Shown here one piece after another: positions 12,812-22,204 of a stretch of 64,000 nt of DNA (position 1 is the stretch's first letter; each line of letters starts with the position of its first letter). Position numbers and translations under genes: made by a program. The stretch spans positions 2,604,001 to 2,668,000 of the forward strand of contig NZ_AP022614.1 of the NCBI RefSeq assembly GCF_010730575.1, given 5' to 3'. Under the pieces are notes generated by a model, which saw only the letters and a list, made by a program, of their open reading frames with translations, was not told the origin of the DNA and did no database searches. This stretch comes from Mycobacterium parmense. Its GTDB lineage: Bacteria > Actinomycetota > Actinomycetes > Mycobacteriales > Mycobacteriaceae.

Positions 12812-14062
12812 TCAGCCGAAGTCGGCGAGCAGGGCCTTCAGAGCCGCCGTCTCCCCGGCCGCGTCGGGTCGGCTCGCCCGCACCGCGTGCAACGCGTCGT
12901 CGATCTGATGGTCGAGGACACCCCAGGCGCCCTGGTCCATCGGCTTCAGGCTGGATTCGTCTTCATCCCAAGCTCTTTCCAGTTCCTTGATGCGCGCCTT
13001 GGCGCCGCTTTGATCGCCGGCTCGCACCTTCTCCAGGGTGGACGCGGCGATGGCGCGGAACTTTGCGATCTCCGCCGGCGGGAAGTGAGCCGTCAACTCG
13101 CCGGAGGCGACCGTGGCGGTCGGAACCGCGGTGGGCGCTTCCTCCTCCGGTGCCGCCGCGGAATGTGGACGGTGCGCGAAGAAGATCAGCAACGCCCCGG
13201 CGGCCGCGGCCAGCAGGAGGTAGTAGGCGAGCAGAATCCGTTCGCGCATGGGGCTTGTCGGGATGAGCCCCTGCTGCGGGCGCTCCTCGATGACGTCGGT
13301 GCCGGTGGCGGTGAGGAATGCCACCGTGGCCACGATCGCGGCCAAAAAAAGCACGCTCGTGGCCGCGGTCCCCAGGTTCAGGCCGTGACCCGAGCGCGGC
13401 GAGGCCAACCAGTCACCGAGGTTGGCGCCCAGCGGGCGGGTCAGTGTGTACGCGAGCCAGAACGACAGCACCGGGTTCGCGCCGATCGACCATCCCCCGG
13501 CGATGGCGGCGATCAGTGCGGCGGGCAGGAGCACCGAAACCCCTGGACCCCAGCCGGTGAGCTGAAGCGTCCAGTCGCCCGCCGCGGTACCGAGCGCGAA
13601 AGTCACCAGCACGGCAAGCCAATAGAACGACTCGCGCGGCAGCGTCACGATACTGTGGATCGACAGGCTGCGTTCCCGCGCGTACCACACGCCGAAGACG
13701 ACGGCCAACGCGACGGCGAATGCGGTGGTGCTCACCGCCAGGGGGACACCGAGATCGTCGGTGAGGATGTCGGTGTAAAGCGTACCGGTCACACTGAAGA
13801 CGACCACGGTCAGCCAGTAGGCGTAGGGACGATAGCGGTCGAGGCGCAACTGCCAGGCCAGGACCGCGGCCAACAGCAGCGTAAAGATCAGTGCGGTGGC
13901 GTGCAAACCCGCCCCAAGCGCGACGCTGACCCAGTCCGCGACGCTTTCACCCACCGTCGTGCACAGGATCTTGATGACCCAGAACCACACCGTCACCGCT
14001 GGGACTTTGCTCAGCGGCACTTGATGTTTGGTGGCGGTCACAGACAGGGTTGGCTCAATCAT
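12812..14062 (-). CDS. Polytopic membrane protein (COG4705-like) with soluble C-terminal helical domain
   Basis: The start is set at ATG 14062 (MIEPTLSVTATKHQVPLSKV), giving 416 aa; an upstream start would add 28 residues that look untranslated. About eight membrane helices carry internally repeated pieces (ILCTTVGESVADWV, TLYTDILTDDLGV, GTAAGDWT, ANLGDWL). These are the G-E/D-x-x-D motifs of the uncharacterised COG4705 family. Residues from about 310 onward are soluble and helical (ARIKELERAWDEDES). Some family members are associated with metal or stress regulation, but no transport substrate is established. It lies between the response regulator and the sensor kinase and is convergent with the kinase, so it is the most likely local target. 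Confidence 0.75.
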   Translation of the reverse strand: MIEPTLSVTATKHQVPLSKVPAVTVWFWVIKILCTTVGESVADWVSVALGAGLHATALIFTLLLAAVLAWQLRLDRYRPYAYWLTVVVFSVTGTLYTDILTDDLGVPLAVSTTAFAVALAVVFGVWYARERSLSIHSIVTLPRESFYWLAVLVTFALGTAAGDWTLQLTGWGPGVSVLLPAALIAAIAGGWSIGANPVLSFWLAYTLTRPLGANLGDWLASPRSGHGLNLGTAATSVLFLAAIVATVAFLTATGTDVIEERPQQGLIPTSPMRERILLAYYLLLAAAAGALLIFFAHRPHSAAAPEEEAPTAVPTATVASGELTAHFPPAEIAKFRAIAASTLEKVRAGDQSGAKARIKELERAWDEDESSLKPMDQGAWGVLDHQIDDALHAVRASRPDAAGETAALKALLADFG

Positions 14063-14142
14063 GGCGCAGACCCTACAAAAGACTTGCTGAGTCGACGCTG
14101 AGGAGACCGCGGCCCGGCCGACGCGGGACACCCCGCCGTCGT

Positions 14143-14808
14143 TCACCTCAGCCGGTAGCCCACTCCGCGAATCGTCTCGATCGTGTCGGTCGCGAATGGG
14201 ACATCGATCTTGCGGCGCAGATATCCCACATACACCTCGACCACGTTGTCGGGGCCCTCGTGGTGGGCATCCCAGACATTGGACAGGATCTCGGCTTTGG
14301 TCACCACCATGTCCTTCTTGCGCATCAGATACTCCAGCACCCCGTATTCGCGGGGGGTCAGGTTGATCGGCGTCGAGCCACGCTGGACCGTATGCCGCGC
14401 GGGGTCCAGCGACAGCGATCCCGCGGTCAGCACCACCGGGCGCTCGGGAGCGCCGCGGCGCTCCAGCGCCCGCATGCGCGCGACCAGGACCCGAAACGAA
14501 AACGGTTTGGTCAGGTAGTCATCCGCGCCAAGATCGAAGGCGTCGGTCTCGTCGTACTCACCGTCTTTGGCGGTCAACATCAACACGGGGGTCCACACGC
14601 CTTGCGCCCGCATCCGGCGCAGCACCTCGTATCCGCTGTGGCCGGGCAGCATGATGTCGAGTACCACCACGTCGAAGTCGTTCTCGATCGCCTCGTGCAG
14701 GCCCTCGATGCCGTCCTCGGCGGCCACCACGACGAATCCCTCCGCCCTCAACCCCCGCGCCAAGGCCGCCGCCAGCAGTGGCTCGTCCTCGACGAGCAAG
14801 ACTTTCAT
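14143..14808 (-). CDS. Two-component response regulator, OmpR/PhoB family
   Basis: The 221-aa protein has a receiver domain (1-120) with acidic pair Glu7-Asp8, phosphorylation site Asp51 in VVLDIMLPG and the conserved Lys in YLTKPF. A winged-helix DNA-binding domain (about 125-221) ends in ETIRGVGYRLR, the hallmark of this family. It is transcribed toward the membrane-protein gene, 80 bp away, probably as one unit. The cognate kinase is most likely the one at 11434-12795. Confidence 0.95.
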   Translation of the reverse strand: MKVLLVEDEPLLAAALARGLRAEGFVVVAAEDGIEGLHEAIENDFDVVVLDIMLPGHSGYEVLRRMRAQGVWTPVLMLTAKDGEYDETDAFDLGADDYLTKPFSFRVLVARMRALERRGAPERPVVLTAGSLSLDPARHTVQRGSTPINLTPREYGVLEYLMRKKDMVVTKAEILSNVWDAHHEGPDNVVEVYVGYLRRKIDVPFATDTIETIRGVGYRLR

Positions 14809-15102
14809 AGCGGCAGGCTACTTCGTGCCCCGCGTGGCGGGCTGGAACTGGTCCGCCCTTTGCCGGATCTCAGCGATTCCTCAGTGCCCCCATGCCAATG
14901 TATGGCGCCCGGGTTAGCTACCTTTGGTGTCGACATCGTTCGTTGAGCCATGCTTTCTTCAGTGTCCGCCCGCAAGCTCAGCCAGTGAAGAGGTGCCGTC
15001 ATCGACGCCAAGCGATCCCCGGGGGTGGCGGGTGCACCGAAACCCGTTCTTCACCAGCGCATTACATCGTCAGAGTCTAGAGAGCCCGGCATCGCGGCCA
15101 GG

Positions 15103-16410
15103 ATGGATCGGCTGCCGATCACCTCGTGGCACCGACGCGCCGTGGTGGTCGTCGGACTGGGCCTGTTTTTCGAGATCTACGAGGTGTTCCTGGCCGGTGT
15201 GCTCAGCGGAGTCCTGAGTCACCGCTTCCATCTCGGCAAATCCGAAGTGTCGATGCTCCTGGCCTCGGCTTTCTTCGGGATGTTCCTCGGTGCGCTGGCG
15301 TTCGGCCCGATCACCGACCGGTTGGGGCGGCGGTTCGGATTCCTTCTGTCACTGAGTGTTTACTCGGTGTTCTCCTTGGTCGGTGCGTTCAGCGTCGGTC
15401 CCGTGATGCTGGTGGCGACGCGATTCCTGGCCGGGCTGGGAATCGGTGCCGCACCCCCGATCGCCGACTGCTACCTCGCCGACCTGCTGCCGGCGAACGG
15501 GCGGGGCAGATACACGGCGTGGGCCTACACGTTGTCGTTCGGCGGAGTTCCGCTCGCCGGCTTCCTCGGCCGGTGGCTGGTGCCGAGGGCTCCGTTCGGC
15601 TTCGAGGGCTGGCGGTGGATGTTCGCGGTGGGCGCGCTCGGCGCGGTCGTCGTGTTCGCCCTGCGCGCCGCGCTGCCCGAGTCGCCGCGGTGGCTGGAAT
15701 CGGTCGGGCGCGTTCGGGAGGCGGAGGCCATCGTCGAACGGCTCGAACTGCAGGCCGGTGCCGATCTGCTTCCCGAACCGGACGTTCGGGCTCCGGCGCC
15801 GGACCAGCCCGGCCGGCGCAGGCAACTGCTGATGCCGCCTTACCGGCGCCGCACGCTGATGATGATGGCCTTCCACCTGCTGCAGACCTGGGGTTACTAC
15901 GGTTTCGGCACGCTGGCACCGATGGTGTTGAAGGCGAAGGGTTTTGACATCCCGGAGACGCTGCTGTTCAGCGCTATGACCTTCCTCGGGTACCCGATCG
16001 GGTCCGCGTTGTCGGTGCCGGTGATGGAACGCTTCGAGCGCAAGCACCTGGTGGTCGGCGCGGCCGCCGGAATGGCAGCTCTTGGGCTGGGATTCGGCCT
16101 GGCGACCTCCACCGGCCCGATCGTGGTGTGCGGGCTGGGCTACACCTTGGTGAGCAACATCTTCTCGAACACGTTCCACGTCTATCAGGCCGAGATCTTC
16201 CCGACGCAACTGCGCGCCACGGCGGTCGGCAGCGCCTACTCCCTGTCCCGGCTGTCCAGCGGACTGATGCCGTTCGTGCTCGTGCCCCTGCTGCACACCC
16301 GGGGTCCCGATGCGCTGTTCGCCGCGGTAGCGACCGCGCTGGCGATCGTCGCCGTGGACATCGGAATGTTCGGGCCGCGTACGACGGGGCGCGCGCTGGA
16401 CGGGGTGTGA
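15103..16410 (+). CDS. MFS transporter
   Basis: A 12-helix major facilitator protein; ATG 15103 (MDRLPITSWHRR) gives 435 aa and places the first helix at the usual distance, while the open frame continues 26 codons upstream. Family motif A is present in the loop after helix 2 (GPITDRLGRRFGF), and SPRWLES after helix 6 is typical of the sugar/organic-acid porter branch. The substrate cannot be read from sequence. It is divergent from the response regulator (294-bp gap) and convergent with mnmA, in the region that replaces Rv3017c-Rv3023c. Confidence 0.85.
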   Translation: MDRLPITSWHRRAVVVVGLGLFFEIYEVFLAGVLSGVLSHRFHLGKSEVSMLLASAFFGMFLGALAFGPITDRLGRRFGFLLSLSVYSVFSLVGAFSVGPVMLVATRFLAGLGIGAAPPIADCYLADLLPANGRGRYTAWAYTLSFGGVPLAGFLGRWLVPRAPFGFEGWRWMFAVGALGAVVVFALRAALPESPRWLESVGRVREAEAIVERLELQAGADLLPEPDVRAPAPDQPGRRRQLLMPPYRRRTLMMMAFHLLQTWGYYGFGTLAPMVLKAKGFDIPETLLFSAMTFLGYPIGSALSVPVMERFERKHLVVGAAAGMAALGLGFGLATSTGPIVVCGLGYTLVSNIFSNTFHVYQAEIFPTQLRATAVGSAYSLSRLSSGLMPFVLVPLLHTRGPDALFAAVATALAIVAVDIGMFGPRTTGRALDGV

Positions 16411-16421
16411 GGCGTGAACGA

Positions 16422-17498
16422 CTAGCGCGAGGTGCCCGAGATGACGGCGCTGCCGAGCACCTCGTCACCGTCGGAGTCCGGGCGGTAGAGCACCAGCGTC
16501 TGGCCCCGCGCGACGCCGCGCAGCGGGTCGCGCAACCGCACCGTCAGCTCGTCGCCCACCAATTCGGCTACCGCGCTCACCGTTTCGCCGTGCGCGCGCA
16601 CCTGTACGGCGCAGCCGAGGGGGCCCGTCGGAGCGGCGCCGGCGGTGAACACCGGTGCCCGCCCCACCAGCTTGCGCACCTCGAGGTCGTCCACGTCGCC
16701 CACCTGCACCGTGGCCGTCTCGGCGTCGATCGCGGTCACGTAGCGCGGGCGCCCGTCGGGCCCCGGGCCTGCGATCCCCAGGCCCTTGCGCTGGCCGATG
16801 GTGAAACCGTGCACGCCATCGTGCGCGCCCAGCACCGCGCCGTCCGCGTCGACCACGCTGCCGCGCCGGACACCGATGCGCTCACCGAGGAAGGCACGCG
16901 TGTCCCCGGACGGGATGAAGCAGATGTCGTGGCTGTCCGGTTTCTCGGCGACCGCCAGGCCGCGGCGGGCCGCCTCGGCGCGGATGCCGGGCTTGGCCGT
17001 GTCGCCGATCGGGAATGCGGCGTGGCGCAGCTGTTGCGCGGTCAGGACGGCCAGCACGTAGGACTGGTCCTTGTCCCGGTCGACGGCCCGGCGCAGCCGC
17101 CCGCCGGACAGCCGGGCGTAGTGGCCGGTGGCAACGGTGTCGAAGCCCAGCGCAAGGGCTTTGGCCGACAGCGCCGAGAACTTGATCCGCTGATTGCATC
17201 GCACGCACGGGTTCGGCGTCTCCCCGCGCGCATAGGACGAGACGAAGTCGTCGATGACGTCCGTCTGGAATCGTTCGGCGAAATCCCAGACGTAGAAGGG
17301 TATTCCGAGCACGTCGGCGACGCGACGCGCGTCCGAGGCGTCCTCCTTCGAGCAGCAGCCCCGCGAGCCGGTGCGTAGGGTGCCGGGCGCGGCCGACAGC
17401 GCCAGGTGCACGCCCACCACGTCGTGCCCGGCGTCGACCATGCGGGCGGCGGCGACCGAGGAGTCGACGCCACCGCTCATGGCAGCGAGAACCTTCAC
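16422..17498 (-). CDS. mnmA: tRNA-specific 2-thiouridylase MnmA
   Basis: The 358-aa enzyme thiolates U34 of tRNAs for Lys, Glu and Gln, with sulfur delivered from a cysteine desulfurase. The PP-loop [12 protein letters not shown] binds ATP. The catalytic cysteines lie in NPCVRCNQ and DICFIPSG, and the C-terminal beta-barrel is intact. Its ATG directly abuts the iscS stop (17498/17499), so sulfur donor and acceptor are made from one message. Orthologue of Rv3024c (trmU). Confidence 0.95.
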   Translation of the reverse strand: MKVLAAMSGGVDSSVAAARMVDAGHDVVGVHLALSAAPGTLRTGSRGCCSKEDASDARRVADVLGIPFYVWDFAERFQTDVIDDFVSSYARGETPNPCVRCNQRIKFSALSAKALALGFDTVATGHYARLSGGRLRRAVDRDKDQSYVLAVLTAQQLRHAAFPIGDTAKPGIRAEAARRGLAVAEKPDSHDICFIPSGDTRAFLGERIGVRRGSVVDADGAVLGAHDGVHGFTIGQRKGLGIAGPGPDGRPRYVTAIDAETATVQVGDVDDLEVRKLVGRAPVFTAGAAPTGPLGCAVQVRAHGETVSAVAELVGDELTVRLRDPLRGVARGQTLVLYRPDSDGDEVLGSAVISGTSR

Positions 17499-18677
17499 CT
17501 ACGGGGCCCCCGTCGCGGCCAGCGCCGCCCGGCGGGCGCGGTCCACCGCCCCGGGCAGGATCCGCAGCACCGCGTCGACGTCGGCGTCGACGCTGGTGTG
17601 CCCCAACGAGAGTCGCAACGACCCGCGGGCGCTGGCCGGGTCGGCACCCATCGCGGTCAGCACGTGGGAAGGCTGCGCGACGCCGGCGGTGCATGCCGAG
17701 CCCGTCGAGCACTCGATCCCGTTGGCGTCCAACAGCATCAACAACGCGTCGCCCTCACAGCCGCGGAAGGTGAAGTGCGCGTTGCCGGGCAGCCGCATCG
17801 GGTCCCGGGCGCCGTTGAGCGCGACGTCCTCGATGCCGTTCAGTACACCGGTGATCAGGCGGTCACGCAACGACCGCAGCCGCGCGCTGTTGGCCTCGAG
17901 CGCGTCGACGGCGATCCGGGCCGCGGCCGCCATCCCCACCGCTCCGGCGACATCGGCGGTGCCGGAGCGGATGTCGCGCTCCTGCCCGCCGCCGTGCAGC
18001 AGCGGGGCGCAGGCGGCGTCGCGGCGCAGCAGCAGCGCGCCCACGGCCGGCGGACCGCCGAACTTGTGCGCGGCCACGCTCATCGCGGACAGGCCGCTGG
18101 CGGCGAAGCCGACGGGCAACTGGCCCACCGCCTGAACGGCGTCGCTGTGCATCGGGACACCGAACTCCGCGGCCACGGCGGCGAGTTCGGCGACGGGCAT
18201 GACGGTGCCGACCTCGTTGTTGGCCCACATCACCGTGACCAGGGCGACGTCGTCGTGGCTCTGCAGCGTCTCGCGCAGGGCCGCCGCCGACACCGAGCCG
18301 TCGGCGGCGGTCGGCAGCCATGTCACCTCGGCGCCTTCGTGTTCGGCCAGCCAGTGCACCGAGTCGAGCACGGCGTGGTGTTCCACCTCACTGGCGACGA
18401 TGCGCCGGTGGCGCGGTTCGGCGTCGCGGCGCGCCCAGAAGATGCCCTTGACGGCGAGGTTGTCGCTTTCGGTGCCGCCCGCGGTGAAGATCACCTCGGA
18501 GGGGCGCGCGCCCAGCCGGTCGGCGATCGACTCGCGGGACTCCTCGATTCGCCGGCGCGCCGCCCGGCCGCTGGTGTGCAGCGACGACGCGTTGCCGACG
18601 GTGCCGAGCACGGCAGTCATCGCCTCGACGGCGGCGGGGTGCATCGGGGTGGTGGCGGCGTGATCCAGGTAGGCCAT
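17499..18677 (-). CDS. iscS: Cysteine desulfurase IscS
   Basis: A 392-aa class V aminotransferase-fold PLP enzyme that removes sulfur from cysteine for tRNA thiolation and Fe-S assembly. ATG 18677 gives [14 protein letters not shown], the expected N-terminus; a GTG 12 bases upstream adds only VGRV. The PLP lysine is in [11 protein letters not shown] and the persulfide cysteine in [10 protein letters not shown]. Orthologue of Rv3025c, directly upstream of mnmA. Confidence 0.95.
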   Translation of the reverse strand: MAYLDHAATTPMHPAAVEAMTAVLGTVGNASSLHTSGRAARRRIEESRESIADRLGARPSEVIFTAGGTESDNLAVKGIFWARRDAEPRHRRIVASEVEHHAVLDSVHWLAEHEGAEVTWLPTAADGSVSAAALRETLQSHDDVALVTVMWANNEVGTVMPVAELAAVAAEFGVPMHSDAVQAVGQLPVGFAASGLSAMSVAAHKFGGPPAVGALLLRRDAACAPLLHGGGQERDIRSGTADVAGAVGMAAAARIAVDALEANSARLRSLRDRLITGVLNGIEDVALNGARDPMRLPGNAHFTFRGCEGDALLMLLDANGIECSTGSACTAGVAQPSHVLTAMGADPASARGSLRLSLGHTSVDADVDAVLRILPGAVDRARRAALAATGAP

Positions 18678-18723
18678 TACGCGCCCCACGATACCTGCAG
18701 GTCTACGACGCGAGACCGGGACG

Positions 18724-19605
18724 TCAGGCCACCAGCGCGTGCCCGTGACCGGGGTGCCGCGCGGCGCCCACCCCCACCGCGTACTGGCAGCGGCCGGCCA
18801 GGTCGCGGCGGTCGGCCCCCGGTAGCTGCAGGGACTCGACGCGCACCCGCGCGATCGTGCGGCGCACGGTGAGCAGGCGGGCGATCGAGCGCCCGAGCGT
18901 GTCGTCGCCGACGAAGGCCGGGGCGGTCGAGACGCTGCCGTCGGTGTGGTGATAGGTCAGGCGCAGGGGTTGCACCGGGCGGCCGGCGTCGATGGCGGCC
19001 TGGAACATCGCCGGGTAGAAGGCCCCGCAGCCCTGATGCGATGGCCCGTGGCGCCCCGCGCTGTCACCGCGCGCGCCGCACCAGGTGGTGCCTTCGGGGA
19101 AGGCGACGACGGTCTGGCCGGCGCGCAGCCGGCCGGCGACGGCGTCGACCACCGCGGGTAGCCGCCGCAGGCTGGCCCGCTCGATCGGGATGATTTTCAG
19201 GGTGCGGGCGACGACGCCCACCGCGCGGCCGGTGAACATGTCCGCGCGCGCCACGAACGATCCGGGCAGCACCGAGCCGATGGTGAAGACGTCCAGCCAG
19301 GAGATGTGCGGGCTGACCACCAGAACGCCGCGCAGGTTGCGAATCGGGTTGCCCGACACCGTGATCCGGACTCCGAGACACCGCAGCACCAGGCGGCAGT
19401 AGAGGCGTTGCGCCCGGCTGCGGCCCGGCATCGGCACCACGATCAGCGGCAGGCCCGGGGCCAGCAGCAGCGCCAGTGCCAACCGAAGCGCGACGCGGAG
19501 CATGACCCGCAGGCGCGCCTCGGTGGCGTCGCCGACGCCGACGCAGCTGCTGTCGCATTTCGCCAGGGGCAGCCAGGCGTGGGCGGCGGCCGCGGGGACG
19601 TTCAC
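18724..19605 (-). CDS. PlsC/OlsA-like acyltransferase
   Basis: The 293-aa membrane-associated acyltransferase has the HX4D catalytic motif (HISWLD) and the acyl-acceptor block FPEGTTW, as in 1-acylglycerol-phosphate acyltransferases. A hydrophobic segment near residues 34-58 anchors it. Its start overlaps the stop of the GNAT gene upstream by 4 bp. In other bacteria a GNAT (OlsB) and a PlsC-like enzyme (OlsA) together make ornithine lipid, so OlsA is a plausible role here; lysophosphatidate acylation is the alternative. Orthologue of Rv3026c. Confidence 0.82.
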   Translation of the reverse strand: MNVPAAAAHAWLPLAKCDSSCVGVGDATEARLRVMLRVALRLALALLLAPGLPLIVVPMPGRSRAQRLYCRLVLRCLGVRITVSGNPIRNLRGVLVVSPHISWLDVFTIGSVLPGSFVARADMFTGRAVGVVARTLKIIPIERASLRRLPAVVDAVAGRLRAGQTVVAFPEGTTWCGARGDSAGRHGPSHQGCGAFYPAMFQAAIDAGRPVQPLRLTYHHTDGSVSTAPAFVGDDTLGRSIARLLTVRRTIARVRVESLQLPGADRRDLAGRCQYAVGVGAARHPGHGHALVA

Positions 19606-20459
19606 CGGACGCCGCCCGCCATCTCGGCGGCCGCGGACACCGATCTCAGTCGCTTGAGATATCGGGTGTCGGCGCGCCGCTTGTCCAGCAGCACGCAGAA
19701 ATCGCCGACGCCGAAGTCCGGGTCGTGCGCGGGTTCGCCGCAGACCTGCGCGCCGAGCCGCAGGTAGCCGCGCATCAGCGCCGGGACGGCGGGCCGGGCC
19801 GGCGGCGTGATCTCGTCGAGCGGCTTGCCCTGGACGACCACCGGCCGGTAGGGGCGCACCCCGTATTCCGGGGGCGCGGCGTGCCGGCTGAGGATGAAGT
19901 CGCGGACCCCGCGCAGCTGTACGCCCGGCGCCTCGTCAGCCGTTTCACCGGCGATGGGCACCGACACGCACCCGGTCACGTAGTCGTAGTGGTAGCGGTC
20001 CAGGTAGGCGAGGATGCCGGCCCACATCAGCAGCACGACGCCGCCGTTGCGGTGCCCGTCGCGAACGACCGCGCGTCCCATCTCCACCAGTGACGGCTTG
20101 AGCGGGTCGAAGGCCCGGACGTCGAATTCGGTCGCGGTGTAGAGGCCGCCGGCCGCGATGGCGCCGGCCGGCGCCAGCATCCGGTAGCAACCCACCAGCT
20201 CCCCGGTGCCGTCCTCGCGGACCAGCAGGTGGTCGCAGTACTCGTCGAACCTGTCGACGTCGCGGCGGTCCCCGTCGACCGTCGGCAGCGCGAAGCCGGG
20301 CGTGCTGGTGAACACGTCGTACCGCAGCCGCTGCGCGGCCTCGATCATGCTGGCATCGGTGGACAGCAGCAGGGAGTAGCGCGGCGCGGCGGAGTCGACC
20401 GCTGGGTTGTCCGGTTTCTCGCTCGGTATCAGGACAGAGGCAACGCTCACGTCACCCAA
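19602..20459 (-). CDS. GNAT-fold acyltransferase, OlsB-like
   Basis: The 285-aa protein belongs to the hemolysin/OlsB-like acetyltransferase branch. The core includes QRLRYDVF, the acidic DRFDEYCDHL, GELVGCYRML, and VEMGRAVVRDGHRNGGV (acyl-donor site). OlsB enzymes N-acylate ornithine with a 3-hydroxyacyl group from ACP. The ATGA overlap with the PlsC-like gene supports one lipid pathway; ornithine lipid has been reported from mycobacteria. The acceptor is inferred. Orthologue of Rv3027c. Confidence 0.8.
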   Translation of the reverse strand: MGDVSVASVLIPSEKPDNPAVDSAAPRYSLLLSTDASMIEAAQRLRYDVFTSTPGFALPTVDGDRRDVDRFDEYCDHLLVREDGTGELVGCYRMLAPAGAIAAGGLYTATEFDVRAFDPLKPSLVEMGRAVVRDGHRNGGVVLLMWAGILAYLDRYHYDYVTGCVSVPIAGETADEAPGVQLRGVRDFILSRHAAPPEYGVRPYRPVVVQGKPLDEITPPARPAVPALMRGYLRLGAQVCGEPAHDPDFGVGDFCVLLDKRRADTRYLKRLRSVSAAAEMAGGVR

Positions 20460-20607
20460 CGTGGCGTAGCCGATGAGCTAATCGGCGTCGCAGCGCTGAC
20501 GTGTCGGTGCACGCCAGATGACGAAATGTCGCGGCAACGGCTCGCCGCCGGCCTGCGATTACGGCGTCGACGGCGGCGCCGACCAGCGGACATGGTGGCG
20601 CCGCCCG

Positions 20608-20655
20608 TTGACACCGGCGCCGTAGTCGTTAACTTGGTGAACAGACCTTCGGTCT
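20608..20655 (+). promoter_or_regulatory. Putative promoter and 5'-end hairpin before the photolyase-like gene
   Basis: TTGACA (20608-20613), a 16-nt spacer and TAACTT (20630-20635) look like a vegetative-type promoter, predicting transcription from about 20642. The message would then begin with the self-complementary AGACC-TTC-GGTCT (20643-20655), and ATG 20656 follows at once with no ribosome site. This suggests either near-leaderless translation behind a stable cap-like hairpin, or use of the downstream GTG at 20713. Confidence 0.45.
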
Positions 20656-22197
20656 ATGACGGTCAAGCCCCTGGCCGGTCGACCATCGTTTGCGATCCGA
20701 ACGGGGCCCCTCGTGACAGAAACCGACGCGCTGCGCTGGTGCTTCGCCGATCAGCTCGGCCCGCACTTCCTCGACAGCCCCGACCAGCCGGTGCTGCTCA
20801 TCGAGTCCCGGGCCGTGTTCGAGCGCCGCGCCTTCCACCGCCGCAAGGCGCACCTCGTGCTGTCCGCGCTGCGGCACCGGGCGGCCGAACTCGGTGACCA
20901 GGCGACCTTCCTGCAGACCCGCACCTACGGGGAGGCGCTACGCCGCGTCAAGGCCGACGTCAGCGTGTGCGCACCCACTTCCCGGGCGGCGGACCGGTTC
21001 GTCCGGTCGATGCCCGGCATCGAGGTGCTGCCCGCCCGCGGATTCTGCACCGGGCGCGACGAGTTCGAGCGGTGGGCGCAGCGCCAGCGCACTCTGCGAC
21101 TGGAGAACTTCTACCGCGACGCCCGCCGCAGGTTCGACCTGCTGATGGACGGCGACCAGCCCGCCGGGGGACGGTGGAACTTCGACGCCGACAATCGCGA
21201 ACCGCCGCCGAAGAACGCCGACACGCTGGACGTCCCCGCGCCATGGCGGCCCGACGAGGACGAGATCGACGAGCAGGTGCGCGCAGACCTGGACCGCTGG
21301 GAGCGTGACGGCTCGGTGGCGTTTGTCGGGCGCGACGGACCCCGCGAATTCCCCGTCACCGCGGCCGAAGCCGCGAAAGCATTCGATATCTTTCAGCGAA
21401 AACGCTTGCCGCACTTCGGTCCTCACGAGGACGCCATGCTCGCGGGTGACCGTTTCATGGCGCACAGCCTGCTGTCGGCCCCCATGAACCTCGGCCTGCT
21501 GGATCCCGTAGCGTGCGCGTATGCGGCCGAGGACGCCTACCGGGCGGGCAGGGCGCCGCTGGCCGGCGTCGAGGGATACATCCGCCAGCTGATCGGGTGG
21601 CGCGACTACATCTGGCACGTCTACTGGCACTTCGGTTCCGGCTACCGCCGGCACAACGCGCTGCAGGCCCGCGGCAGGCTGCCGAAGTGGTTCGCCGAAC
21701 TCGACGCCGACGCGGTGGAGGCCCGGTGTCTGCGGGACGTGCTAACGCAGGTGCGCGACCACGGCTGGGTCCATCACATCCCCCGGCTGATGGTGCTGTC
21801 GAACTATGCGCTGCAACGGGGCTGGAACCCCGCCGCGGTCACCGACTGGTTCCACCGCTGCTTCGTTGACGGCTACGAATGGGTGATGGTGGCCAACGTC
21901 GTCGGCATGGCCCAGCACGCTGACGGCGGGCTGATGGCGACCAAGCCGTATGCGGCCGGCGGCGCGTACATCAACCGCATGAGCGACTACTGCGGCGACT
22001 GTGCGTACCGCCCCGATGAGCGGGTCGGCGAGCGCGCCTGCCCGTTCACCGCCGGTTACTGGTGGTTTCTGGCCCGCAACAGGCAGCACCTGGCCGGCAA
22101 CCACCGGATGCGCCAGCCGCTGGCGGGTCTGGGTCGCCTCCGCGACCTGGACGACGTCGTCGAACAACAGCGCCGACTCGGCCAATCCGCTCCGTAG
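20656..22197 (+). CDS. FeS-type cryptochrome/(6-4) photolyase-related protein
   Basis: The 513-aa protein belongs to the prokaryotic FeS-BCP/CryPro group (PhrB/CryB type), blue-light flavoproteins that repair (6-4) photoproducts or act as sensors. The N-terminal Rossmann part begins LRWCFADQLGPHFL. The C-terminal helical FAD domain holds the four cysteines expected for the [4Fe-4S] cluster: VEARCLRD, YCGDC (two) and ACPFT. HHIPRLMVLSNYALQ is also typical. ATG 20656 is given, but the family similarity starts near GTG 20713 (VTETDALRW, 494 aa), which may be the real start. No counterpart is known between Rv3027c and Rv3028c. It is followed after 7 bp by an SRPBCC gene. Confidence 0.87.
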   Translation: MTVKPLAGRPSFAIRTGPLVTETDALRWCFADQLGPHFLDSPDQPVLLIESRAVFERRAFHRRKAHLVLSALRHRAAELGDQATFLQTRTYGEALRRVKADVSVCAPTSRAADRFVRSMPGIEVLPARGFCTGRDEFERWAQRQRTLRLENFYRDARRRFDLLMDGDQPAGGRWNFDADNREPPPKNADTLDVPAPWRPDEDEIDEQVRADLDRWERDGSVAFVGRDGPREFPVTAAEAAKAFDIFQRKRLPHFGPHEDAMLAGDRFMAHSLLSAPMNLGLLDPVACAYAAEDAYRAGRAPLAGVEGYIRQLIGWRDYIWHVYWHFGSGYRRHNALQARGRLPKWFAELDADAVEARCLRDVLTQVRDHGWVHHIPRLMVLSNYALQRGWNPAAVTDWFHRCFVDGYEWVMVANVVGMAQHADGGLMATKPYAAGGAYINRMSDYCGDCAYRPDERVGERACPFTAGYWWFLARNRQHLAGNHRMRQPLAGLGRLRDLDDVVEQQRRLGQSAP

Positions 22198-22204
22198 GGG
22201 GAAC

